A DNA stretch of 64,000 nt from JANYCO01 sp031416415 (GTDB lineage: Bacteria > Bacteroidota > Bacteroidia > Cytophagales > Cytophagaceae): contig JANOTP010000071.1 of NCBI GenBank assembly GCA_031416415.1, positions 1 through 64,000 of the forward strand, read 5' to 3'. Under the pieces are notes generated by a model, which made no database searches, was not told the DNA's origin, and saw nothing but the letters and a program-made list of their open reading frames with translations. Position 1 is the first letter of the stretch; the number at the start of each line of letters is the position of its first letter. The position numbers were made by a program, and so were the translations under genes. Shown one piece after another: positions 16,733 through 24,924 of this stretch.

Positions 16733-17359
16733 TCATACCCTTGTAAAATCAAATGTCTCAGCAACTATATAAGATTCTCCGATTGTCAAAACTTTCAATT
16801 CTGCTTCATCTACATTTTGCCCGTTGAACCATCTCTTAGGATAATATCCTCCAACAATAGTTGGTTTCATTTCGTGTTTTTCCAGTTCTTTTTTATAAGC
16901 TTTCAATAAATTTATTGGTCCTTGAGCAAAAAGTCCAGTTGTCGACTTGCATTGTTCAATTATAGAAACTCCTGTATTTATATACTCGTAAAATGGTATC
17001 CATCATTTTGTCTCAAACACATGAATGTCATAAATATTTGCAAAAAGTTCAAAAGGTCTATTTGTCGAATGACCAAAATATAAACTGGTCTGTTCTTGAT
17101 TATACTCCCAAAGTAATGGATGTTCGTCCAAAAGTTCCAATCTGTCTGTATGGCTCGATTTTATTAACTCTTTACGTACTCCGTTTATTTGAATTTCCCA
17201 TAATTGACTTTCTCCATTGCAACCTGTGTAAATTGCAAGCTCAACTCTTAAGTTACCTGAATACCAATCTGTTCCTGTAATGCGAACTCCTCCATTGTCT
17301 TCAAACTCGACAGTGGAGAAAAGTTCACTTAGCTCTTTGTTGAATGTATGAAGTTCCAT
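16733..17359 (-). pseudogene. Cassette gene of unknown function with an in-frame TGA
   Basis: The frame starting MELHTFNKELSELF at 17359 stops at TGA 17005-17003 after 118 codons, but the same frame then stays open for 89 more codons (WIPFYEYINTG ... YIVAETFDFTRV) and ends at TGA 16735-16733, 12 nt before an attC-like site. Genes in the other cassettes also end close to their site, so the full 208-codon frame is the likely ancestral gene and the internal TGA a nonsense mutation. The protein is acidic, soluble-looking and unrecognised; the second part contains GGYYPKRWFNGQNVDEAELK. It starts 12 nt after the neighbouring site. Sequencing error is an alternative explanation. Confidence 0.7.
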
Positions 17360-17370
17360 TTTATAATATT

Positions 17371-17507
17371 GCCACTAACGTTTATGTATGAAACGTGGCT
17401 GGGTTTACGAAGCTGCGTCCTGTCCCACGTGACCGAACGAAATTAAGAAAACCAAACTACAAATTTACACTGCGCCCCAGCCATGTTTTATACATTTTGT
17501 TAGCGGC
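17371..17507 (-). repeat. attC-like site alpha (137 bp)
   Basis: On the minus strand it starts GCCGCTAAC (17507-17499) and ends GTTAGTGGC (17379-17371). The next ~24 nt of each arm are complementary with a few mismatches (TGTATAAAACATGGCTGGG against CCCAGCCACGTTTCATACA). This is the clearest palindromic site of the set. Confidence 0.75.
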
Positions 17508-17533
17508 TGGCATTCTGTCGTCAGTTAGTGTTG

Positions 17534-18589
17534 TCATTTTATTCCTATAATTCTGCACTCTGGATAATTTTCACGCAACAAGAACTGTACACCGTCAGAA
17601 ATATGCTCTACAATAAAAACCAATGATTTACCTGTCCTATCAAACTGTGGAAATTTTTTAGGCATAAATCTCACATCGCTGAGTGCAAAATATGGTGGGA
17701 GAACTACGTAAAATTCATTACAGTCCTCTGAAATTGTAATTGTCGAATTGCCGTAGTGAAATTCGACAAATGTCAATTGAACACTGCAAGGCGTGATTGA
17801 AAATATAGCGTCTGCATTATCTAAGATTGTAATTATTGTCTTGTTGTTATCTCCATTTCTCTGTGTATTAAAAACCAATTTGTCGGAATACTGAAGCAGT
17901 AAATTTTTAATTGCGATTGTCCCGCCCGTCTTTTCTTGGTTGTCTATTAAGCTTTGTGGATTAAACTCTGAGCCATTGTCCGATATGGTGATTTTGTTTT
18001 CGCTTATTACAATTTCAAATGTGGTTGCCTTTCCGTGTCCAAAAGAATTTCTGAAATGCTCAATAAGATAATCTCGAATAGCATCAGAGATTTGTTTGCC
18101 CCAAACAATTGATATGCAACTGTCGGTAATTAAATTACCTATGGCTTCATTTTCAGTTCCTGTTTTTTCAATTTTAATTTCGTTGTTAGCCAATTTTTTT
18201 CCTTCAAACAGTTGTAATGCCGTCTGATAGTCATAACCCTTTTGAACCATTAAACTCGCCACATTTTCAGCAAGTCCTTTCCAAGTTTTTAAAAGAGTAG
18301 TCGAAAATCTTGTTTCGTCTGTATCAATTAATTTACCGTGTTTGTCGCACATCCAAATGCCGTTTGAAATATGCTTTCGTTCATCTGAGGTCAGGTTTGC
18401 ATCGTATCGTCTTGCACCCTTTCCTTGAGAGGCAGCAGAAATGTGGCAAGCAGTTCCAACGTTACTTGTAGATTTTTCACTTTCGTCACTTGGTCCAACT
18501 GTCAATGAACCACAGCCAGGAAATGAGCAATGATAACTTACTCTCTTAGCAAGTTGAATTTTTGTCTCTAAAGTAAAATCGTCCCTCAT
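17534..18589 (-). CDS. HNH-like nuclease domain fused to GHKL ATPase domain
   Basis: The 351-residue protein has an N-terminal HNH-type zinc domain: CSFPGC (Cys21, Cys26), TACHISAASQGKGARRYD (His49 being the HNH-type His), and NGIWMCDKHGKLID (Cys81, His84). This is the variant common in phage-defence and restriction proteins. From about residue 150 a GHKL (histidine-kinase/Hsp90/MutL-type) ATPase domain follows: N-box EHFRNSFGHGKA (177-188), ISDNGSEF with the DNG Asp (204-206), and the glycine segment TGGTIAIKNLL (221-231). An ATP-gated nuclease is a reasonable inference; the substrate is unknown. It is the first cassette of the array, flanked by attC-like sequence on both sides, with no partner genes. 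Confidence 0.82.
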   Translation of the reverse strand: MRDDFTLETKIQLAKRVSYHCSFPGCGSLTVGPSDESEKSTSNVGTACHISAASQGKGARRYDANLTSDERKHISNGIWMCDKHGKLIDTDETRFSTTLLKTWKGLAENVASLMVQKGYDYQTALQLFEGKKLANNEIKIEKTGTENEAIGNLITDSCISIVWGKQISDAIRDYLIEHFRNSFGHGKATTFEIVISENKITISDNGSEFNPQSLIDNQEKTGGTIAIKNLLLQYSDKLVFNTQRNGDNNKTIITILDNADAIFSITPCSVQLTFVEFHYGNSTITISEDCNEFYVVLPPYFALSDVRFMPKKFPQFDRTGKSLVFIVEHISDGVQFLLRENYPECRIIGIK

Positions 18590-18621
18590 TTGTCTGTCAG
18601 GTTGCGGTCTCTGTTATGCTT

Positions 18622-18680
18622 GCCGCTAACATTTATATATACGCAACTCATAAAACTTGCGTATATTTCTTCTTTAGTTT
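18622..18680 (-). repeat. Half-site at the right end of the cassette array
   Basis: On the minus strand GTTAGCGGC (18630-18622) precedes the HNH-GHKL gene as the R'-type box would, but no matching ...CTAAC box is found within the next 150 nt upstream. A local inverted repeat, TATACGCAA / TTGCGTATA (within 18637-18664), lies beside it. It may be the junction with an attI-like site or a deleted cassette. Confidence 0.45.
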
Positions 18681-18875
18681 TGGGTCAATATGTTCGGTCA
18701 AAAAAGACCAGATTTGAATTAACATCTTGATTATTAAGTTGCGTATTTTCATTATCTCTTTTTGGGAAACTTGCGTATTTTCATTATCCAATTTATTTAT
18801 ATTTAATTCTAGCCGATTCTTAAAAATAACCCTATCAATGATAAAGATTTGCCTTCATATATCCAAATTATCGAG
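18681..18875 (+). other. AT-rich non-coding stretch with short direct repeats
   Basis: No gene seen. A 19-nt motif, TTGCGTATTTTCATTATC preceded by A/C-rich sequence, occurs at about 18739-18756 and again at 18771-18788; a shorter relative (ACTTGCGTATATTTC) lies at 18656-18670, in the half-site. These may mark the array border. Confidence 0.45.
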
Positions 18876-19095
18876 CCTATCGTTTTGATAACTCGTTCTA
18901 TCAAAAACATGACACAGCCTATCATTTTGATAACTCGTTCTATCGAAAACATGACACATCCTATTGTTTTGATAACTCGTTCTATCAAAAACATGACACA
19001 ACCTATCGTTTTGATAACTCGTTCTAGCGAAAACATGAAACAGCCTATCGTTTTGTTAAGTCGTCCTATCAAAAACATGGCACAGCCTATTTAAA
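18876..19095 (+). repeat. Five tandem 42-bp repeats, each with an internal hairpin
   Basis: Five head-to-tail units of exactly 42 bp span 18876-19085, followed by a 10-nt partial copy. Each unit holds an inverted repeat TTTTGATA-(8 nt)-TATCAAAA and an 18-nt linker. Because 42 is divisible by three, both strands stay open for 80-90 codons; I regard those frames as by-products. Substitutions between units include some in the stem. Confidence 0.9.
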
Positions 19096-19096
19096 A

Positions 19097-19240
19097 CAGG
19101 AATTTTCTTGTTTGAAATAGGAATCACGAACCCCAGAACAGCCTTGCTCTTTGTTTGAAATAGGAATCACGAGGGTCAAAACAGAAATGTCCTTGTTTTA
19201 AATAGAAATCATTAGGGTTGAAATAGGAATGTTGTGATTT
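19097..19240 (+). repeat. Degenerate ~43-bp repeats
   Basis: TTTGAAATAGGAATCACGA occurs at 19111 and 19154, with decayed copies at 19196 and about 19220; between them are copies of AAAACAGGAAT...CTTG. The period is 42-43 bp, like the adjacent block, but the sequence is unrelated. No gene is seen up to the start of the PBP gene at 19356. Confidence 0.6.
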
Positions 19241-19355
19241 TCTAAGTTCTTTAAATCTTTCCCTAGATTTCCCTTAAACAATATAAAAATGTACATTAGG
19301 TTTTTTAAGACAAGATGATTTTACTCATATTAGTTAAACTTGTGGAACGTATATT

Positions 19356-21713
19356 ATGAATCAGATAGTAAAGCGGCTATTTCAATTTCTAAAAACTATT
19401 TTTGTACAGCCGTTTCGTTGGTATTTTAGACTCACTTTAAAAAGAAAAATAGTTGTAGGAATAGCTGCATGTTTTACTTTTTGTTTGGCGATGGTGACAT
19501 TGCCCTTGCTCTTATTTTTCGCAGTATCCTCTGGAATGCTAGGAGAAATGCCAGGAGATACTGAATTATTAGCAGTTAAAAATTACCAAGCCTCAGAGGT
19601 TTATTCTTCCGACAGTGTATTACTTGGAAGATATTTTGTGGAAAATCGTTCGGATGCTAAGTTTGAAGAAGTTTCCCATTCTCTTTTTGATGCTATTATA
19701 GCAACAGAAGATGCGCGTTTTTATCAGCATAAAGGAGTAGATACTAAAAGTTTATTACGAGTCTTGTTTAAGTCTGTTTTATTAAGAAAGAAAACAGGTG
19801 GCGGAAGTACACTTTCTCAACAGCTAGCCAAAAATTTATTTGGACGTAAAAACTATGGATGGCTTACCATGCCTGTTATTAAGATACGAGAAGCTATCAT
19901 CGCAAATCAGTTGGAAAAATTATATTCAAAAAAAGAAATTCTCATGCTCTATGTAAATACAGTTTCTTTTGGAGAGGATACATATGGTATCAAAACTTCC
20001 TCGCAACGATTTTTCAATGTTGCGCCCGCTAAACTTGCACCTCATCAAGCCGCAGTGCTTGCCGGTATGTTGAAATCGCCGAGCTTGTATAATCCTAGAA
20101 AAAATCCGGCAAATGCGTTGAAACGTCGTAATGTCGTGTTAAGTCAGATGGCAAAGTATAAGTACTTGAGTTCAGAAGAACTTGCAACTTTACAACAAAA
20201 ACCGTTACAGCTTACTTATAATAGGTTTGATAACAGCGAAGGGCCTGCACCTTATTTTCGTGATCGCTTAAAAGCAGAAGTAGAAAAAATACTCACACAG
20301 TATCCAAAACCAGATGGATCGGTTTATAATATATATACTGACGGTTTGAAAATTTATACTACTATTCACTCACGACTGCAGCAGTATGCAGAAGATGCGT
20401 CAACAGACCAATTGAAGCGTATACAGCCATTATTAACTAATGAATTACAGCGAAGTTCATTTTTTAAAAAGCACAATGATTTACTAGTAAACGAAATTAA
20501 GAAGTCAAGCCGGTATAAGGAATTTTCTAACAAAGGACTTTCGCATAAAGAAATACTAACGGAACTACAAAAAAAAGATAGTCTACAATTATTTACTTTA
20601 TGGGGAGAAAAAGAACTGTATATTTCTCCCATAGATTCTGTAAGACTTATGCTTAGTACCCTACAAGTTGGAATGCTAGTAGTGAATCCTACGACTGGTG
20701 GAGTTCTTGCTTGGGTAGGTGGAGCAAATTTTAAACAAGTGCAATACGATCATGTTATGGCCCAGCGACAAGCAGGTTCTGTTTTTAAACCTATAGTTTA
20801 TGCGCAGGCATTAAAAAATGGAATGAAGCCATGTGACTTTATAGCAAATCAAAAAATAACGTATACCCAATATGACAATTGGACTCCGGAAAATTCTAAT
20901 GAAAAAGAAGATGGAAGATATTCTATGGCTGGTGCATTGGCAAATTCTGTTAATACGATAACCGTACAATTGTGCATGCAGGCAGGAATAAAAAATGTAA
21001 TTTCATTGGCGCACGCTATGGGTATAGAAAGCACGCTGCCCTCGAAACCCTCTATTGCATTAGGTACTGCCGATATGAGTTTGTGGGAGCTAACAGGGGC
21101 TTATACAGCTTTCGCAAACCATGGTACTAAATCGGATCTCCAATTTATTACCTCTGTTGTAAATGATAAAGGAGAAACTATTTTTGTGTTAAAGCCTGCC
21201 TATAAAAATATTTTCAGTGCAGAACAGGCGCATGATATTACTAATATGTTGTGCCATGCAGTAGATAAAGGAACTGCACATGAGCTAAGAGATGTATATG
21301 GGTTAAGCGGTAGTATAGCTGGCAAAACAGGTACTACGCAGGATCATAAAGATGGTTGGTTTATGGGGTATACTGCTGGTTTTTTGGCAGGCGTATGGAT
21401 AGGTGCAGATAATCCTACTATTCATTTTGGGGGAATGAATCTTGGTCGTGGCTCTGCTACTGCGATGCCAGTATGGGCAGGTTTTTATAAACGTGTTATG
21501 AAAGATTCAGAGCTTCGTTATCTTGCTTCAACACCTTTTTCTTTTCCTAATGACGTTACATGTGAGATGTATAAAGACAATACGTTTTTACAGAAAATTT
21601 TTCAACGTAAAAACAAAACTAACGCCAATACTGGTCTTGAAGAAAAAAATAGAGATCGAAAAAAGAAAAGAAAAGACCGAAAAGAGCGCATGAAGGATAA
21701 AGATAGTCGTTAG
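19356..21713 (+). CDS. mrcA: Class A penicillin-binding protein (PBP1A type)
   Basis: This bifunctional enzyme polymerises and cross-links peptidoglycan. The 785 residues comprise a short cytoplasmic N-terminus, a membrane span (about 32-60), a GT51 glycosyltransferase domain with ATEDARFYQHKGVD (catalytic Glu118) and GGGSTLSQQLAKNLFGRKN, and a transpeptidase domain with the active serine in RQAGSVFKPIVYAQ (SxxK), SVN and KTGTTQDHKDGW. The C-terminal ~35 residues are highly basic (KKKRKDRKER). A second member with the same plan is at 50173-52548. It is monocistronic, just right of the repeat-rich island. Confidence 0.94.
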   Translation: MNQIVKRLFQFLKTIFVQPFRWYFRLTLKRKIVVGIAACFTFCLAMVTLPLLLFFAVSSGMLGEMPGDTELLAVKNYQASEVYSSDSVLLGRYFVENRSDAKFEEVSHSLFDAIIATEDARFYQHKGVDTKSLLRVLFKSVLLRKKTGGGSTLSQQLAKNLFGRKNYGWLTMPVIKIREAIIANQLEKLYSKKEILMLYVNTVSFGEDTYGIKTSSQRFFNVAPAKLAPHQAAVLAGMLKSPSLYNPRKNPANALKRRNVVLSQMAKYKYLSSEELATLQQKPLQLTYNRFDNSEGPAPYFRDRLKAEVEKILTQYPKPDGSVYNIYTDGLKIYTTIHSRLQQYAEDASTDQLKRIQPLLTNELQRSSFFKKHNDLLVNEIKKSSRYKEFSNKGLSHKEILTELQKKDSLQLFTLWGEKELYISPIDSVRLMLSTLQVGMLVVNPTTGGVLAWVGGANFKQVQYDHVMAQRQAGSVFKPIVYAQALKNGMKPCDFIANQKITYTQYDNWTPENSNEKEDGRYSMAGALANSVNTITVQLCMQAGIKNVISLAHAMGIESTLPSKPSIALGTADMSLWELTGAYTAFANHGTKSDLQFITSVVNDKGETIFVLKPAYKNIFSAEQAHDITNMLCHAVDKGTAHELRDVYGLSGSIAGKTGTTQDHKDGWFMGYTAGFLAGVWIGADNPTIHFGGMNLGRGSATAMPVWAGFYKRVMKDSELRYLASTPFSFPNDVTCEMYKDNTFLQKIFQRKNKTNANTGLEEKNRDRKKKRKDRKERMKDKDSR

Positions 21714-21782
21714 AGAGTGTGTTTGATTTTTATCGTTGACAGTATAGAAATAAAAAATAAGTTAGCTAAACTACTATAAAAA

Positions 21783-22751
21783 ATGAAAGCAATTGTAAAT
21801 ACGGAATACGGATCTCCAGAAGTTCTTCAACTCAAAGAAGTTGATAAGCCTACTCCTAAAGACAACGAGGTTCTTATAAAAATACATGCAACCACAGTAA
21901 ATAGGACAGACTGTGGGTTTCGACAACCAGAATATTTTATTGTCAGATTAATTAGTGGATTGTTTAAGCCAAAAAAAACCATATTAGGAACTGAGCTTGC
22001 TGGAGAGATTGAAGCCATCGGTAAAGACGTCACAACATTTAAACCAGGTGACAAAGTGTTTGGATTGAGTACATTTAATTTTGGAACCCATGCAGAATAT
22101 ATTTGTATGGTGGAAAAAACATCCATCACCAAAATGCCAACTAATATAACCTACAACGAAGCTGCGGCTGTTTGCGATGGTTTATTTTTAGCCTATAATT
22201 ATATTGGGAAAATAGATTTTAAAAAAACGCCAAAAATTTTAATTAATGGTGCTACTGGATCTATTGGTACTGCCGCTGTTCAGCTTGCAAGATATTATGG
22301 CGCACAAATAACAGCAGTTTGTAATACTAAGAATTTGGAATTGGTGAAATCGCTGGGTGCAGATGAAGTAATTGATTATACAAAAGAAGATTTTACAAAA
22401 AATGGCAAGGTGTACGATATTGTGCTTGACGCAGTGGGTAAAAGTTCTTTTTTTAAGTGTAAAAAATTATTAAAGCCAGGAGGTATATATTATTCCACAG
22501 AACTTGGTTACCTGTCTCAGAATATTTTTTTAGCACTTTGGACCCCAATGTTTAGTAATAAAAAAGTTAAGTTTCCAATTCCGTCAGATCGTAAAGAAGA
22601 TATTGTTTTTTTTAGAGAGTTGATTGAAGCAGGAAAGTACAAGGCAGTTATTGACAGAACTTATCAACTCGAAGAAATCGTAGAAGCTACAAAATATGTT
22701 GAAACAGGTGAGAAGACGGGGAATGTAGTAATAGTAGTAAATGCTTCATAG
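21783..22751 (+). CDS. NAD(P)-dependent zinc-type alcohol dehydrogenase/quinone oxidoreductase
   Basis: This 322-residue medium-chain dehydrogenase/reductase has an N-terminal GroES-like domain (LQLKEVDKPTPKDNEVLIKI; GTELAGEIEAIGKDVTTFKP) and a Rossmann domain with GATGSIGTAAVQLARYYGA followed by VKSLGADEVIDYTKEDF. No cluster of four structural-zinc cysteines is present, which favours the NADPH:quinone-reductase or reticulon-4-interacting-like branch over true zinc alcohol dehydrogenases. The substrate is unknown. It lies 69 nt after the PBP gene in the same direction, but there is no functional link I can support. Confidence 0.88.
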   Translation: MKAIVNTEYGSPEVLQLKEVDKPTPKDNEVLIKIHATTVNRTDCGFRQPEYFIVRLISGLFKPKKTILGTELAGEIEAIGKDVTTFKPGDKVFGLSTFNFGTHAEYICMVEKTSITKMPTNITYNEAAAVCDGLFLAYNYIGKIDFKKTPKILINGATGSIGTAAVQLARYYGAQITAVCNTKNLELVKSLGADEVIDYTKEDFTKNGKVYDIVLDAVGKSSFFKCKKLLKPGGIYYSTELGYLSQNIFLALWTPMFSNKKVKFPIPSDRKEDIVFFRELIEAGKYKAVIDRTYQLEEIVEATKYVETGEKTGNVVIVVNAS

Positions 22752-22914
22752 GTTGCGACCGAAACCTGTAGGACTTTCTTTCGTATAAAAGGATCATAAG
22801 GAGTTAACAGACTTTTAACATCAGAAATTGGTACGCCAATAAGATTTAAGTATTTTTAGTAGTTGTTCAATGTAAAGTTGTTGGTAGTGCTTTTATTGCT
22901 AAATATTAAAAACT

Positions 22915-24453
22915 ATGAGATCAGAACAAAGGGATAAAAGGGTTTTAGTAGTGTTGCTATTCATGTTGAATATAGGAACGCTTAGCGCAACTACATTTTA
23001 TGTTACCCCCTCTGGCGCGGGTTTATTTAATGGCTCTAGCTGGGCAAATGCAGCATTGGGTTCGTCCTTACAAACTACTATTAATTCAGCTTCAACTGGC
23101 GATGAAATTTGGGTATCCGCAGGTACTTATTATACTACTTCTGGAACGAATAGAGCTATTTCGTTTGCCATGAAAGACGGTGTTACTATTTATGGAAGTT
23201 TTACAGGAAACGAAACACTTCTTTCTCAACGTATGCTCTCATCTGGTATTACGAGTATACTAAGTGCAGAAATTGGTGCTGCAGGTATTGCCGATAACAG
23301 CTATCATACCATTCACAATGTTGGATTGAACACTACAGCAGTGCTGGATGGCTTTGTAATAAAAGATGCTAACGATAATCGAGTAGCTACTGCAAACAAT
23401 GGATTAGGAGGAGGAATTTATAACGATGGAGATGGTTTAGGAAATACTTGTAGCCCCACGATACGTAATTGTGTTATTACAAATAATCAAGCGGTTTTTG
23501 GTGCAGGAATTTTCAATAATGGAAGCCAATCAGGTACGTCAAGTCCAATAATTATAAACTGTGTAATAACGTTGAACAATGCTACAACTGGAGGAGGAGG
23601 GATCGATAATTTTGGGTTGAATGGTAATGCGAGTCCGACGATTACTAATTGTATTGTGTATGCTAATACCGCAGCACAACGAGCAGGAGGGATGTATTGT
23701 TGGGGAGGAGATAATGGAAATGCTAATCCAGTGGTGCTAAATACTGCATTTGTAAATAATAGTGCTGTAGATGGAGGAGCAATAGTTTCGGATAGATTGA
23801 ATAGTAGCAGTGGAAGTTCAGGAAATAGTAATCCCAATTTTAGAAACTGTATTTTTTGGGGAAACACAGCTTCGGGTGTAGGGCCACAATTTTTTATTTT
23901 AGGCGGAGCAACCTTTAATGCTACCTATTCAGATGTTAATTTAACAGCACAATCAACGCCACATGTTATTTCTGGAACTGTTACAGGCAATATCAATTCC
24001 GATCCTTTATATTCAAACATAAGCCTAGGAGCAGGTCTAGACGGAAAATGGATGACTAGTGACGATGGAATGCAATTGCAAAATACTTCTCCCTGTGTTG
24101 ACGCAGGAGATGATTTAGGTGCATTTTTGACAGATATCATAAGTAATTCAAGAATTGTTGGAGCCAAAGTAGATATGGGACCTTATGAAAATCAAACGAA
24201 TGTTTTATCGGTAAATGAAAATACTAGTAATGATAATTTGAAAGTTTTTCCTAATTTTTCAAATGGTCTATTTACCATTGAAATAAATTCTATATATGAG
24301 CCCATTCCATATACGATTAGTGATATCAAAGGTAAATTTATCGAAAATGGAAAGCTTACGGTTAGAGAAACTACTATTGATATCACAAAAGTAGAAACTG
24401 GTATTTATTTTTTGAAAATACTTGATCAAACTATTCGATTAATAAAACAATAA
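22915..24453 (+). CDS. Secreted right-handed beta-helix protein with T9SS sorting domain
   Basis: This 512-residue protein has a basic N-terminus and hydrophobic segment (RVLVVLLFMLNIGTLSATT), then FYVTPSGAGLFNGSSWANA, the usual opening of Bacteroidota parallel beta-helix proteins. Residues ~130-340 repeat a pattern such as SPTIRNCVITNNQAVFGAGI and NASPTITNCIVYANTA, typical of pectate-lyase-like coils; no catalytic triad can be identified. The C-terminal ~80 residues are a T9SS type A sorting domain (LKVFPNFSNGLFTIEI ... TGIYFLKILDQTIRLIKQ). It is probably displayed on the cell surface or released; a polysaccharide lyase or adhesin role is possible. Confidence 0.88.
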   Translation: MRSEQRDKRVLVVLLFMLNIGTLSATTFYVTPSGAGLFNGSSWANAALGSSLQTTINSASTGDEIWVSAGTYYTTSGTNRAISFAMKDGVTIYGSFTGNETLLSQRMLSSGITSILSAEIGAAGIADNSYHTIHNVGLNTTAVLDGFVIKDANDNRVATANNGLGGGIYNDGDGLGNTCSPTIRNCVITNNQAVFGAGIFNNGSQSGTSSPIIINCVITLNNATTGGGGIDNFGLNGNASPTITNCIVYANTAAQRAGGMYCWGGDNGNANPVVLNTAFVNNSAVDGGAIVSDRLNSSSGSSGNSNPNFRNCIFWGNTASGVGPQFFILGGATFNATYSDVNLTAQSTPHVISGTVTGNINSDPLYSNISLGAGLDGKWMTSDDGMQLQNTSPCVDAGDDLGAFLTDIISNSRIVGAKVDMGPYENQTNVLSVNENTSNDNLKVFPNFSNGLFTIEINSIYEPIPYTISDIKGKFIENGKLTVRETTIDITKVETGIYFLKILDQTIRLIKQ

Positions 24454-24482
24454 ATGAGGAGAACAAGCTAGCGTTTTTTTAA

Positions 24483-24536
24483 ATCTATACGAATACGTCT
24501 CTGTCTTGAATTACAAAGAGACGTATTCGTATAGAT
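24483..24536 (+). terminator. Bidirectional terminator, 20-bp perfect stem
   Basis: ATCTATACGAATACGTCTCT (24483-24502) is the exact complement of 24517-24536, with a 14-nt loop. T-rich sequence flanks one side and an A/T-rich tail the other. It sits between the convergent beta-helix gene and the 127-residue gene, and would stop transcription from either side. Confidence 0.85.
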
Positions 24537-24540
24537 GCTT

Positions 24541-24924
24541 TTAAAGCTTACGTTCTATAGTTGTAGTGTCTGATACCGAAATACCACTATCCAAAGGAGG
24601 TGATTCGACTAAGGGTTCGAAATGTCTACTTCTGCTGAACAAAGACATTTTTATATGTTTCATTTCTAGTTTTCCATTTAGAGTATCCGTCTGTATAATT
24701 TCTCTGTCTCTTTTTTTCTTTTTTTTCTCTGTTTTATAAGTAGAAGAGTTTTCAATTATTGAATCTTTTTTATCTGCTACGATATCTTCGGCTTGATCTT
24801 TTTCTTGAGTATATACACGTACATACCGTGTTTTTTTCTCACCATTTGTTTTTGGAATTAGCCAAATGAAAATTATGCCTGTTAGAACGGCAGAAAGGAG
24901 GAAGATGTTTTTGAATTTTTTCAT
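24541..24924 (-). CDS. Small membrane-anchored protein, unknown
   Basis: I do not recognise this 127-residue protein. It has one N-terminal membrane span (NIFLLSAVLTGIIFIWLIP, residues 5-23) and a hydrophilic, highly charged remainder with a KKKKKKRDR stretch, which suggests a bitopic protein. Its start overlaps the stop of the DUF2306 gene by 4 nt (ATGA), so the two are translationally coupled and probably work together. It ends at the strong bidirectional hairpin. Confidence 0.7.
   Translation of the reverse strand: MKKFKNIFLLSAVLTGIIFIWLIPKTNGEKKTRYVRVYTQEKDQAEDIVADKKDSIIENSSTYKTEKKKKKRDREIIQTDTLNGKLEMKHIKMSLFSRSRHFEPLVESPPLDSGISVSDTTTIERKL

Noticed and set aside
18876..19085. CRISPR array
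   Set aside because: Both the hairpin and the linker of each 42-bp unit are conserved, so there are no unique spacers, and no cas genes are present.
18809..19094. Open frames of 89 (minus) and 81 (plus) codons
   Set aside because: Both are made by the 42-bp tandem repeat, whose length is a multiple of three; the translations are pure repeats and no family is seen.
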